Origin: Aliiroseovarius halocynthiae
Lineage (GTDB): Bacteria; Pseudomonadota; Alphaproteobacteria; Rhodobacterales; Rhodobacteraceae
Assembly (NCBI RefSeq): GCF_007004645.1
Contig: NZ_ML660019.1
Span: 888,437 to 952,436, forward strand
Length of the DNA: 64,000 nucleotides
Direction of reading: 5' to 3'
Shown here piece by piece: positions 18,560-27,244 of the stretch. A program made the translations under genes and the position numbers. A model generated the notes under the pieces. The model had not been told where the DNA came from. It made no database searches and saw only the letters and a list, made by a program, of their open reading frames with translations. Position 1 is the first letter of the stretch, and every line of letters starts with the position of its first letter.

Positions 18560-20380
18560 TTACTCGACCGTGACTGATTTGGCCAAGTTGCGCGGCTGAT
18601 CCACATCTGTACCTTTTGCGATGGCAGTATGATAGGCCAAAAGCTGTGCGGGAATGGCGTATAGGATTGGTTGGATCAACTCGGGTGCTTCGGGCATGGC
18701 CAATGTCTGCCAGACGCCATCGCCGGCTTCCTCGGCGGCGCGGGCATCGGATACCAGCACCACACGGCCACCGCGGGCCATGACCTCTTGCATGTTGGAC
18801 ACGGTTTTGTCGAACAGCCCGTCATGGGGCGCCATCACGACGGTCGGTGTGACCTTGTCGACAAGCGCGATGGGCCCGTGTTTCAGTTCGCCCGAGGCAT
18901 AGCCTTCGGCGTGGATATAGCTGATTTCTTTCAGTTTCAGCGCGCCTTCCAGCGCCAGTGGAAACATCTGGCCGCGCCCCAGGAACAAGACATCTCGTGC
19001 TTCGGCCAGTTTGCTGGCGATGGCTTTCGTGGCAGCGTCGATGGTCAGGGCGTGGCTCATCAATCCGGGCAGTTGGCGCAGCTCGGACAGGTGTTTGGCC
19101 AGGCCAGCATCGTCCAGATGTCCACGATCATGGCCAGCTTTCAGTGCCATCACGGCGAAGCTGGTCAGTTGGCAGGTGAAGGCTTTGGTCGAGGCGACCG
19201 ACACTTCGACACCCGCGTGGATTTCCACCGCGACATCGCTTTCGCGTGCGATCGAGCTTTCGGGCACGTTAATTAGCGCGACGATCTTGTCGACCTTGCC
19301 TGCCGAATAGCGCAGTGCGGCCAGTGTGTCGGCAGTTTCGCCCGATTGGCTGACAAACAGGCCAATCGTTTTGGGTGCGAAAGGTGCCTCGCGATAGCGG
19401 AACTCGGACGCGACGTCGATGTCGACGGGCAGGCGGGCATAATGTTCGAACCAGTATTTCGCGACCAGTCCGGCGTAATAGGCGGTGCCGCAGGCGACGA
19501 TGGACAGGCGATCCACGTCGGCAAAATTAATCCCGCCCATGTCCATGGTGATCTGGTCGCCGGACACATAGGCCTCAAGCACCTCGCCAACTACGGTGGG
19601 CTGCTGGGCAATTTCTTTCGCCATATAGTGCTTGTAGCCGCCTTTTTCGATCCGCGCGGCGTCAAGTTTCACCTGTTTCATCGGGCGGTTGGCGCGGCGG
19701 CCTGCGGCGTCATATATTTCGGCGCCATCACGGGTGATGACGGCCCAGTCGCCTTCTTCCAGATAGGTGATTTTGTCGGTCATTGGGGCCAGCGCGATGG
19801 CATCGGAACCCACGAACATTTCGCCGTCCCCATGGCCGATGGCCAAGGGGCTGCCTTTGCGGGCGGCGATCATCAGGTCGTGCTCACCGTCAAACAGGAA
19901 ACACAGGGCGAAGGCGCCGTCCAACTGTGCCAAAGTGGCCTCGACGGCCTCTTTCGGGGTCTTCCCTTGCGCCACATAGCTTTGCGCCAGCAGGGCCACG
20001 GTTTCGGTGTCCGTTTCGGTCGAGAACTCCAGACCTTCGGCGGCCAGTTTCTCGCGCAGCTCGCGGAAGTTCTCGATGATCCCATTATGGACCACAGCCA
20101 CATTCCCGGCGCGATGCGGGTGGGCGTTGTCGGTCGTGGGCGCGCCATGGGTGGCCCAACGGGTATGACCAATGCCGGATTTGCCCGCCAAAGGGTTATG
20201 CACCAGCGTGTCTGACAGGTTGACCAGCTTGCCTACTGCGCGGCGGCGATCCAGCGCACCTTCTGCGTTGATCGTTGCGATGCCCGCGCTGTCATAGCCG
20301 CGATATTCCAGCCGTTTCAGGGCTTCGACCAAGATTGGCGCGGCTTCGTGATTGCCCAGTACCCCTACAATACCACACAT
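18560..20380 (-). CDS. glmS: Glutamine:fructose-6-phosphate aminotransferase GlmS
   Basis: Makes glucosamine-6-phosphate from fructose-6-phosphate and glutamine, feeding peptidoglycan and lipopolysaccharide. The protein is 606 residues. The N-terminal glutaminase domain begins MCGIVGVLG, with Cys2 as nucleophile after Met removal. The two SIS sugar-isomerase domains follow (CGTAYYAGLVAKYW; SQSGETADTLAALR; GRGQMFPLALEGALKLKE). The C-terminus LAKSVTVE is the conserved tail. The Shine-Dalgarno AAAGGA lies inside the last codons of glmU, two bases upstream, so the pair is coupled. I see no glmS ribozyme, as expected for this group. Confidence 0.97.
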   Translation of the reverse strand: MCGIVGVLGNHEAAPILVEALKRLEYRGYDSAGIATINAEGALDRRRAVGKLVNLSDTLVHNPLAGKSGIGHTRWATHGAPTTDNAHPHRAGNVAVVHNGIIENFRELREKLAAEGLEFSTETDTETVALLAQSYVAQGKTPKEAVEATLAQLDGAFALCFLFDGEHDLMIAARKGSPLAIGHGDGEMFVGSDAIALAPMTDKITYLEEGDWAVITRDGAEIYDAAGRRANRPMKQVKLDAARIEKGGYKHYMAKEIAQQPTVVGEVLEAYVSGDQITMDMGGINFADVDRLSIVACGTAYYAGLVAKYWFEHYARLPVDIDVASEFRYREAPFAPKTIGLFVSQSGETADTLAALRYSAGKVDKIVALINVPESSIARESDVAVEIHAGVEVSVASTKAFTCQLTSFAVMALKAGHDRGHLDDAGLAKHLSELRQLPGLMSHALTIDAATKAIASKLAEARDVLFLGRGQMFPLALEGALKLKEISYIHAEGYASGELKHGPIALVDKVTPTVVMAPHDGLFDKTVSNMQEVMARGGRVVLVSDARAAEEAGDGVWQTLAMPEAPELIQPILYAIPAQLLAYHTAIAKGTDVDQPRNLAKSVTVE

Positions 20381-20382
20381 TT

Positions 20383-21738
20383 TCAGGATCCTTTCTGGCG
20401 GCGCGCCTTTGCGGCCTTTAACTTTTCGAACAATTTAATGGCAAGGCCCGGTTTGATCTCGATCTTGGCGCGACCTACCGCCATGGCCCCTGCAGGCACG
20501 TCTTTTGTTACCACTGTGCCGGTCGCGGTCATCGCCTCGTCCCCGACCGAAACCGGGGCGACAAGGCAGGTGTTGGACCCGATAAAGGATCGCGCGCCAA
20601 TGTCCGTGTGGTGTTTCGAGACACCGTCATAGTTGCAGGTAATCGTACCTGCACCAATGTTCGCGCCTTCGCCCACACGTGCATCACCCACATAAGACAG
20701 GTGATTCACCTTGGCGCCTTCTTCGATCTGGGCATTCTTGATCTCAACAAAATTGCCGATCTTGGCATGTTCTGCCAGTTCTGCGCCGGGGCGCAGGCGG
20801 GCATAGGGGCCGACAACGCCACCGCGTGACACGTGGCAGCCTTCCAAATGCGAGAACGCGCGGATGCGGCTTTCGCTTTCCACAGTCACGCCGGGGCCGA
20901 AAACCACGTTGGGTTCGACCACAGCGTCGCGCCCGATAACCGTGTCATGCGAGAAATAGACCGTGTCGGCAGCGATCAGGGTCACGCCATCTTCAATCGC
21001 AGCGGCGCGGGCATTGGATTGAAAAACCCCTTCGGCTGCCGCCAGTTCGGCGCGTGAATTGATGCCCAAAGTCTCGGCCTCGTCACAAGTGACGACACGC
21101 GCGGTCAGCCCTTTGGACCGGGCCACCTCCACAATGTCTGTCAGGTAATACTCACCCGCGGCATTGTCGTTGCCGACGCCGCCAAGCAGGTCAAACAGGA
21201 CCGAGGCTTGCGCGGCGACAACACCGCTGTTGCACAGGGTGACGGCGCGTTCTGCTTCGTTTGCGTCTTTGAATTCTACGATGCGCTCTAGCACATCATC
21301 CTTCACGATCAGCCGACCGTACCGGCCGGGATCAGCAGCCTGAAATCCCAAAACGACGACATCTGCGCCCGCGCTACGCTCGGCCGCCATGGCTTCCAGC
21401 GTCTCGGGGCGAATGAATGGTGTATCTCCGTACAGAACAATCGCGTCCCCGTCGAACCCGTCCAGTGCAGGGCGGGCTTGTGCGACGGCATGACCTGTGC
21501 CCAGCTGTTCATCTTGCATGGCGATGATAATCTCGGGATCCAGATCGGCGGCAGCTTTGCCCACCATCTCGGCGCCGTGGCCAACGACCAGCACAGCGCG
21601 TTCGGGCTGAAGCGTCGCGCCCGAGGTCAACGCATGCGCAAAAAGCGGCGCGCCAGCGACCTCGTGCATTACCTTGGGTAGGTCCGAATTCATCCGTGTT
21701 CCTTTGCCAGCGGCAAGGACAATCAGGGCTGTTGCCAT
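20383..21738 (-). CDS. glmU: Bifunctional GlcN-1-P acetyltransferase / GlcNAc-1-P uridylyltransferase GlmU
   Basis: Makes UDP-GlcNAc in the cytoplasm. The N-terminal uridylyltransferase domain starts ALIVLAAGKGTRMNSDLPKV and has QDEQLGTGHAV and LYGDTPFI. The C-terminal half is a left-handed beta-helix of hexapeptide repeats (IGRDAVVEPNVVFGPGV and NIGAGTITCNYDG). Length 451 aa from the ATG at 21738; a TTG six codons upstream is possible, but its spacing to the Shine-Dalgarno site is poor. It is divergent from the phosphatase gene across about 130 bases, where the promoters must lie. Confidence 0.96.
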   Translation of the reverse strand: MATALIVLAAGKGTRMNSDLPKVMHEVAGAPLFAHALTSGATLQPERAVLVVGHGAEMVGKAAADLDPEIIIAMQDEQLGTGHAVAQARPALDGFDGDAIVLYGDTPFIRPETLEAMAAERSAGADVVVLGFQAADPGRYGRLIVKDDVLERIVEFKDANEAERAVTLCNSGVVAAQASVLFDLLGGVGNDNAAGEYYLTDIVEVARSKGLTARVVTCDEAETLGINSRAELAAAEGVFQSNARAAAIEDGVTLIAADTVYFSHDTVIGRDAVVEPNVVFGPGVTVESESRIRAFSHLEGCHVSRGGVVGPYARLRPGAELAEHAKIGNFVEIKNAQIEEGAKVNHLSYVGDARVGEGANIGAGTITCNYDGVSKHHTDIGARSFIGSNTCLVAPVSVGDEAMTATGTVVTKDVPAGAMAVGRAKIEIKPGLAIKLFEKLKAAKARRQKGS

Positions 21739-21870
21739 ATCATTCTGCTCTTTCAATTCCTTTTGGCCCGTTTTACCCCTTGGGGCGCGGCTCGCAAGGG
21801 AAACTGGTTCAATTAACCTTACGCGAGGTTACAGGCTTCGGCGGGGAATTGCCAAAGAAGGATCACAGGA

Positions 21871-22554
21871 ATGACTCAAGGCAACGGAAAACGGACAGTG
21901 ATTTTCGATCTGGACGGCACGCTGGCAGATACGTCAGGCGATCTGATCGCCGCTGCGAATGCGTGTTTTGATGGGCTGGGGCATGGGCATCTTCTGGACC
22001 CTGTTGCGGACGCCCTGACCGCGTTTCACGGTGGGCGGGCGATGCTGCGCCTTGGGTTTGCGCGCGTGAATGGCGCTGCAGACGAGGCGGATGTAGATCG
22101 CGAGTTCCCCAATCTTCTGACCGCGTATGAGGCCGATATCGACCGGCATACCGTGATCTACCCCGGGACGATGGAAGCCGTAGAGCGGCTGCATGTCGCG
22201 GGATACGCTGTTGGGATCTGCACCAATAAGCCGGAAGGTCTTGCGCGTCTGCTTCTGACGCGCCTTGGTATTCTGGATCAGTTCACATCGCTAATCGGCG
22301 CGGACACTCTGCCAACGCGTAAGCCAGACCCGGCACCCTTCATGGCGGCAGCATTGCAGGCCGGGGGTGATCCGTCCCGCGCGCTTTTGGTGGGCGATAC
22401 AGTAACAGACCGCGAGACCGCACGCGCGGCGAATGCGCCCTGTATTCTGGTCGGGTTTGGCCCAGAAGGACCGGGTGTGACCCGGTTGGAGCCTGAGGCG
22501 ATGCTGGATCACTATGACGATCTTGACGACACCGTGTCACGGCTTATCGGCTAA
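21871..22554 (+). CDS. gph: HAD-superfamily phosphatase, phosphoglycolate phosphatase-like
   Basis: Cytoplasmic phosphatase of 227 residues. HAD motifs in order: motif I VIFDLDGTLADTSGD (nucleophile Asp near residue 14), motif II ICTNKPEGLARLLL, motif III lysine in TRKPDPAPF, and motif IV LVGDTVTDRETAR. The cap domain between motifs I and II is of the Gph type. 2-Phosphoglycolate is the likely substrate, but other HAD phosphatases look similar. AAGAAGG lies about ten bases before the ATG. It is divergent from glmU and followed, ten bases after the stop, by the frame of the DegT-type gene. Confidence 0.82.
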   Translation: MTQGNGKRTVIFDLDGTLADTSGDLIAAANACFDGLGHGHLLDPVADALTAFHGGRAMLRLGFARVNGAADEADVDREFPNLLTAYEADIDRHTVIYPGTMEAVERLHVAGYAVGICTNKPEGLARLLLTRLGILDQFTSLIGADTLPTRKPDPAPFMAAALQAGGDPSRALLVGDTVTDRETARAANAPCILVGFGPEGPGVTRLEPEAMLDHYDDLDDTVSRLIG

Positions 22555-22599
22555 CCCCGTCCATTGACCTTCACGCAACGGCTGCGCACTACTACCATC

Positions 22600-23802
22600 A
22601 TGAAAGAGCGATTCACCGGAAATTTCACCCAGCAAGAACCGATCCCGGACGAGGGGATTGAGGCGGCTTTGGAGGTGCTGCGCCATGGGCGTTTGCACCG
22701 CTATAACGTGGCCGAAGGCGAGACGTCACACGCGGCCCTGTTAGAGCAAGAGTTCGCAGCCCAGATGGGCTCGAAATACGCATTGGCTGTGTCATCAGGG
22801 GGCTATGCTATTGCGACGGCCCTGCGCGCTGTCGGGGTCGAGGCTGGCGACCGCGTTCTGACCAATGCTTTCACACTGGCTCCGGTGCCCGGTGCGATTG
22901 CGTCTGTCGGGGCGAAGCCGGTATTCGTCGAAGTGACCGAGGCGCTGACCATTGATCTGGACCATCTGACCGCGTTGCTGGCTCAGTCTGATGCGCCAGG
23001 TGTTCTGCTGCTGTCCCATATGCGCGGGCATATCTGTGACATGGACCGCTTGATGCAGATCTGCGATGCGTCCGGGGTCACAGTGATTGAGGATTGCGCC
23101 CACACGATGGGTGCGCGTTGGAATGGCGTGCTGTCCGGGCGTCACGGCGCGATGGCGGCCTATTCGACGCAGACTTATAAACATGTGAATTCGGGCGAGG
23201 GTGGGCTTCTGATCTCGGATGATCCCGACCTGATGGCCCGCGCGATTATCCTGTCGGGCAGCTATATGCTGTATGAACGCCACCTTGCCGGACCTCCGCC
23301 CGAGGCGTTCGAGAAGGTGAAATACATCACCCCTAATATCTCGGGCCGCATGGACAATTTGCGGGCTGCAATCCTGCGCTCTCAGTTGGCAAAATTGGAT
23401 GCGCAATGTGCGGCGTGGAATGCCCGGTATCGCGTGGTCGAAGAGGGGCTTCGCAACACGCCGGGATTGACGGTGATCAATCGGCCTGAGGCGGAAAACT
23501 ATGTGATGTCATCTTTCCAGTTCTTGCTGTTGGACTGGTCCGAGGATGCGGTGACAACGGTTGTGGATCGATGCGCAAGCCGCGGCGTTGAGCTGAAGTG
23601 GTTTGGTGGGGCGGAGCCTGCGGGGTTCACCAGTCGATATGACAGTTGGCGATATGCGGATACACCCAGCCTTCCCAAGACTGACCGGATCCTGAAAGGT
23701 ATTCTGGATTTGCGCCTGCCGCTGACCTTTTCGATCGGCGATTGCACGATGATCGCAAGCATTATTCGTGAGGAAGTTCAAAGTTCATTTCATGAGAAAT
23801 GA
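22600..23802 (+). CDS. DegT/DnrJ/EryC1/StrS family aminotransferase
   Basis: PLP-dependent enzyme of about 400 residues of the sugar-aminotransferase type. The N-terminal part has GIEAALEVLRHGRLHRYN. The PLP site is visible as VIEDCAHTMGARWNG and the lysine in STQTYKHVNSGEGGLL. Most relatives transaminate nucleotide-linked keto-sugars for surface polysaccharides, and some have other substrates; no sugar-nucleotide partners are adjacent apart from glmU and glmS across the divergent promoter. No good Shine-Dalgarno site precedes the ATG at 22600, nor the in-frame TTG at 22564, so the start is uncertain. Confidence 0.82.
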   Translation: MKERFTGNFTQQEPIPDEGIEAALEVLRHGRLHRYNVAEGETSHAALLEQEFAAQMGSKYALAVSSGGYAIATALRAVGVEAGDRVLTNAFTLAPVPGAIASVGAKPVFVEVTEALTIDLDHLTALLAQSDAPGVLLLSHMRGHICDMDRLMQICDASGVTVIEDCAHTMGARWNGVLSGRHGAMAAYSTQTYKHVNSGEGGLLISDDPDLMARAIILSGSYMLYERHLAGPPPEAFEKVKYITPNISGRMDNLRAAILRSQLAKLDAQCAAWNARYRVVEEGLRNTPGLTVINRPEAENYVMSSFQFLLLDWSEDAVTTVVDRCASRGVELKWFGGAEPAGFTSRYDSWRYADTPSLPKTDRILKGILDLRLPLTFSIGDCTMIASIIREEVQSSFHEK

Positions 23803-23991
23803 TGTGGGCTAGGGGTTTGTATATCCTTATAAAAAAGGACAGGCATAGAGAAAATTATTGGCTTTGGCTCTATCCGTAGGATTATCTGGCCCTATTGGGG
23901 GGTGTTTTGGTGGCCTACGATGGTTCAATTCAGGCGAGAGCGGCGGAAGACCGGATACGTCTGAATGCAGAACCAAATAGGGACTCAAGTT

Positions 23992-24426
23992 ATGGAAAAC
24001 ACCGTACTTTTGGCCGTGGATGGCAGCGACGGATCTGACCGTGCGCTAGGTCATGCAATTGCCAGAGCTAAGCAAGGTGGGGCCAAAGTGGTCGTCGCTT
24101 ATGTGATCGAATGGTCGCCATATTCCTTCAACACTCCAGAAGAAAACGCCCAGCGGCACAGTCGCCGGGAATCCGAAATAGAACGCGCCAATTCCGAGAT
24201 CGTAACCCCGGCTTTGTTGCGGCTGAAGGGCGAGGATCTGGAATGCGAGGGGGTCGTGCGACACGGGCCTCCGGCGGAAACCTTGATCGACCTCGCCAAA
24301 GAATGTGGCGCGGCGCAAATCCTGATCGGACGCAGGGGCCATAGCGGCCTGAAATCGCTTCTGTTTGGCAGCGTCGCAGGGAACCTTATTCAAACCGCGC
24401 CCGTGCCGGTTGTGGTTGTCCCCTGA
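23992..24426 (+). CDS. Universal stress protein UspA family
   Basis: Single-domain Usp of 144 residues. It has the N-terminal LLAVDGSDGSDRALGHAI with the adenine-site Asp and the ATP-binding signature G-x2-G-x9-GS (GRRGHSGLKSLLFGS) near residue 117, so it is probably an ATP-binding type. Start at 23992 with GGGA upstream; an in-frame ATG at 23965 is less likely. It lies 30 bases before the alanine/glycine symporter gene on the same strand, so they may be co-transcribed. Small Usps encoded beside transporters often modulate them, but that is inference here. Confidence 0.88.
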   Translation: MENTVLLAVDGSDGSDRALGHAIARAKQGGAKVVVAYVIEWSPYSFNTPEENAQRHSRRESEIERANSEIVTPALLRLKGEDLECEGVVRHGPPAETLIDLAKECGAAQILIGRRGHSGLKSLLFGSVAGNLIQTAPVPVVVVP

Positions 24427-24456
24427 TCCTGAACTCAAGATTTCCGGAGGTGCATA

Positions 24457-25959
24457 ATGAAACGCATCCTTTTCTTGCTGCTTACGGCAGTGTTCTATGC
24501 TGGACCGGCGCAAGCTGGTATTGACGAAACTATTAACAATATAACGGCCCCGATCGCGACCTTCATCGGTCAGGTCGTCTTCTTCAAAGTGCCAATTGCC
24601 GGGGCCAACCTTCCATTGGTGGTGCTGTGGCTTGTGATCGGCGCGGTGTTCTTCACCTTCTATATGGGGTTTGTAAACCTGCGCGGCTTCAAACATGCAA
24701 TCGCCTTGGTACGCGGGGATTATGCAGATCCAAACAGCGCGGGCGAGGTGTCGCATTTCCAAGCGCTGGCAACGGCTGTGTCCGGCACGGTCGGCATCGG
24801 TAACATCGGCGGCGTCGCCGTCGCGGTGACCGTCGGCGGGGCAGGGGCCACGTTCTGGCTGATTGTCGCGGGTTTCTTGGGCATGTCGACCAAGTTCGTT
24901 GAATGTACCTTGGGCGTGAAATACCGGAACGAGAACCCGGATGGATCGGTTTCGGGCGGCCCGATGTATTACTTGCGCAAAGGCTTTGAAGAACGCGGCA
25001 TGGATGGCTTCGGCAAATTCATGGGCACTTTTTATGCCGTTGGCATCTTCATCGGCGCCTTGGGCATCGGCAACATGTTCCAGTCGAACCAAGCTTATGT
25101 GCAGCTAAACACCGTCGCCGGTGGCGCGCTGGATGGCTATGGCTGGCTGGTCGGCCTGATCCTTGCCGCTGTTGTCTTCGCTGTGATCATCGGCGGTATC
25201 AAATCCATTGCCCGCGTGACCGAGAAAGTCGTGCCATTCATGGCCGTCTTCTACTGCGTGTTCGCGATTATCGTGATCTTGATGAACTTCAGCTCGATCC
25301 CCATGGCCATCAGTAACATCTTCACCGGCGCATTCACCGGCGAAGGCGTGACCGGCGGGGCGCTAGGTGCGCTGATCATCGGGTTCCAGCGTGCCGTATT
25401 CTCAAACGAAGCTGGGATCGGTTCTGCCTCAATCGCACACGCCGCTGTGCGTACGGATGAGCCCGTAACCGAAGGCTATGTGTCTTTGCTGGAGCCGTTC
25501 ATCGACACGATCGTCATCTGTACCATCACCGCGCTTGTGATTGGCACAAGCCAAGTGGCTGACCCCAACTTTGCGGGCGATGCAACAGGTGTGGCGATGA
25601 CATCCGCCGCGTTTGAACGCCAGATCAGCTGGTTCCCGCTGCCCTTGGCCTTCGGAGCGCTGCTCTTTGCCTTCTCGACCATGATCTCGTGGTCATATTA
25701 TGGGCTGAAGGGCTGGACGTATCTGTTTGGCGAGGACCAAACGCTGCAGACGATCTATAAGCTGATCTTCTGTGCGTTTGTTGCGCTGGGCTGTGTTGTT
25801 CAGTTGGGTCCGATCCTGGATATCTCGGATGCGCTGGTCTTCCTGATCTGTGTGCCAAACATCCTTGGGCTTTACTTCCTTGCGCCCATCGTGAAGCGCG
25901 AGATGCAGAAGTATCAAGCCAAACTGGATAGCGGCGAGATCAAGAAGTTCAAACACTGA
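24457..25959 (+). CDS. Sodium:alanine/glycine symporter, AGCS family
   Basis: Inner-membrane cation:amino-acid symporter of 500 residues. It opens with a signal-like hydrophobic segment (MKRILFLLLTAVFYAGPAQA) that may be cleaved. It has about ten further helices and the AGCS signatures GTVGIGNIGGVAVAV (near residue 110) and FQRAVFSNEAGIGSASIAHAA (near residue 310), which form the substrate and Na+ site. Alanine or glycine is the family's usual substrate. GGAGG lies seven bases before the ATG. A hairpin follows the gene, 21 bases after the stop, so the uspA-symporter unit likely ends there. Confidence 0.92.
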   Translation: MKRILFLLLTAVFYAGPAQAGIDETINNITAPIATFIGQVVFFKVPIAGANLPLVVLWLVIGAVFFTFYMGFVNLRGFKHAIALVRGDYADPNSAGEVSHFQALATAVSGTVGIGNIGGVAVAVTVGGAGATFWLIVAGFLGMSTKFVECTLGVKYRNENPDGSVSGGPMYYLRKGFEERGMDGFGKFMGTFYAVGIFIGALGIGNMFQSNQAYVQLNTVAGGALDGYGWLVGLILAAVVFAVIIGGIKSIARVTEKVVPFMAVFYCVFAIIVILMNFSSIPMAISNIFTGAFTGEGVTGGALGALIIGFQRAVFSNEAGIGSASIAHAAVRTDEPVTEGYVSLLEPFIDTIVICTITALVIGTSQVADPNFAGDATGVAMTSAAFERQISWFPLPLAFGALLFAFSTMISWSYYGLKGWTYLFGEDQTLQTIYKLIFCAFVALGCVVQLGPILDISDALVFLICVPNILGLYFLAPIVKREMQKYQAKLDSGEIKKFKH

Positions 25960-25980
25960 TCGTTCCCGAAGAAAGTGAGA

Positions 25981-26010
25981 AGGCCCTCGTTGGAAAACGG
26001 GGGCCTTGTT
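25981..26010 (+). terminator. Probable terminator after the symporter gene
   Basis: 11-bp stem with one G-T pair, AGGCCCTCGTT (25981-25991) with AACGGGGGCCT (25996-26006), tetraloop GGAA, followed by TGTT. The T-run is short, so termination efficiency is uncertain. Confidence 0.65.
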
Positions 26011-26050
26011 CGTGTGGGGGGGGAAGGCAAGTTTGAACCCAAAGCATTGA

Positions 26051-26108
26051 GTGCAGTGCTTCGATACAAAGGAACCTTTGTACAGTGCGGTTCACCACGA
26101 AGCTGCAC
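26051..26108. repeat. Nested inverted-repeat structure at a convergent junction
   Basis: Outer arms GTGCAGTGCTTCG (26051-26063) and CGAAGCTGCAC (26098-26108) pair with a two-base bulge. Inside is the perfect arm pair TACAAAGG (26065-26072) / CCTTTGTA (26075-26082) around AA. It lies between the symporter terminator and the 3' end of the hydrolase gene. Origin unknown. Confidence 0.55.
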
Positions 26109-26126
26109 TCTACCATTCTGGACAAA

Positions 26127-27095
26127 CTACTTGGTCTCGACCGTAGCAACGGCGCCGCAATGTGATTGCAACGCCTCCAGCGTCTGTGCCCAACTTGGAT
26201 CGTTGCTGTAAAGATGAGAATAGAGAAACGCGGACGTGGCCCGCTGGACGACTGCGAGACGATCCGGGTCTTCGTCCCCTGTTTCTTTCGCATCGTAACC
26301 GGCGATCCCGCCAAGCCCGTGCTGTCCTTGGACAAGGTTCAACAGGTGCGATACGCCGGGGCCATCCTCATAGGCCGCGCGATACCATTCCGCACCGCGC
26401 ACAGTCATGAACGGGTTCACATCTTCATTGCCGACCACAACAAGTGATGGTGTTGAAAGGTGCGAATAGTCTGGATTGAGCTCAGAGAAGTTTTCCCGCG
26501 CGAAGTCGCTGAGATTGTCACCACCACGTCCCGGAGGGGCGAGCAGCACGCCAGCCTTGATCCGGGGGTCTATGACGGAAACGTCCGTATCCGTCGCGTT
26601 CTTAGGGTCAGTCAGCCTCGCGCCAAGCAGCATTCCAACGGTCTGACCGCCCATTGAGTGGCCGATTGCGGCGATCCGATCATGATCAAGACGACCAGCA
26701 AGCAGTGGAACCGCGCTTTCAATCTCATCCAGTTGATCAATGATGTGCTTCATTTCGTTCACACGCATCCGCCAGAACAGCGGCGCACCTAGTTGGGTGT
26801 GCGGCAACCCACCGACCTTCGAATTGGCATGGGTTGGCTGGATCACGGCAAACCCCTGGCCTGCCAGGAAGGTGGCCAATGGTCCATATCCGTCCTTCGA
26901 TGGCAGATAGAGCGACGGCCCATCCCCGTGAGAGAGCAGCACGATAGGAAGGTCTTTGCCGTCGATGGGGGCTGTGATCCGCATCACCAGCGGCTGCGAC
27001 CGGAACTGCGCATCAAGCGTCACGGGATCAATTGAGATAGTTTGCACAGGCGCGCGCATTGGCAGATGGCGTGCTTTATTGATGAGATTGTTCAT
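26127..27095 (-). CDS. Alpha/beta hydrolase (dienelactone hydrolase/chlorophyllase-like)
   Basis: Serine hydrolase of 322 residues. The nucleophile elbow is GHSMGG near residue 140 (AAIGHSMGGQTVGML). The oxyanion strand is PIVLLSHGDG, and the C-terminal catalytic histidine is probably in GQHGLGG. No signal peptide is seen, so it is cytoplasmic. The substrate is unknown; the overall pattern resembles platelet-activating-factor-acetylhydrolase and chlorophyllase-like hydrolases. AGGA lies seven bases before the ATG. It is divergent from a TetR regulator with operator-like repeats in between, so it is probably that regulator's target. Confidence 0.8.
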   Translation of the reverse strand: MNNLINKARHLPMRAPVQTISIDPVTLDAQFRSQPLVMRITAPIDGKDLPIVLLSHGDGPSLYLPSKDGYGPLATFLAGQGFAVIQPTHANSKVGGLPHTQLGAPLFWRMRVNEMKHIIDQLDEIESAVPLLAGRLDHDRIAAIGHSMGGQTVGMLLGARLTDPKNATDTDVSVIDPRIKAGVLLAPPGRGGDNLSDFARENFSELNPDYSHLSTPSLVVVGNEDVNPFMTVRGAEWYRAAYEDGPGVSHLLNLVQGQHGLGGIAGYDAKETGDEDPDRLAVVQRATSAFLYSHLYSNDPSWAQTLEALQSHCGAVATVETK

Positions 27096-27159
27096 GAGTC
27101 TTTCCTGTATGGGGTGTTCAACCGGGTTAAGATCAGATACCGGTCATTAAGTGGATCAG

Positions 27160-27221
27160 TGTTCCGATAATGTATATGGAGCATTGTTCCGATTGTGTCA
27201 ATAACCGGAACGTTGTTCCGA
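27160..27221. promoter_or_regulatory. Operator-like repeats between the hydrolase and tetR genes
   Basis: TGTTCCGA occurs three times in direct orientation: 27160-27167, 27185-27192 and 27214-27221. The last copy also forms the inverted repeat CGGAAC-GTT-GTTCCG (27206-27220). All lie in the 149-base divergent gap, the last 23 bases before the tetR start. This is the usual arrangement for an autoregulated TetR-type repressor. Confidence 0.6.
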
Positions 27222-27244
27222 AAGGTGATGGCTGAAGGTGAAGT

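Noticed and set aside
26007-26126. tRNA gene on the minus strand
   Set aside because: D-arm-like and T-loop-like pieces are present, but the distance between them is too long and no acceptor stem or anticodon arm can be drawn.
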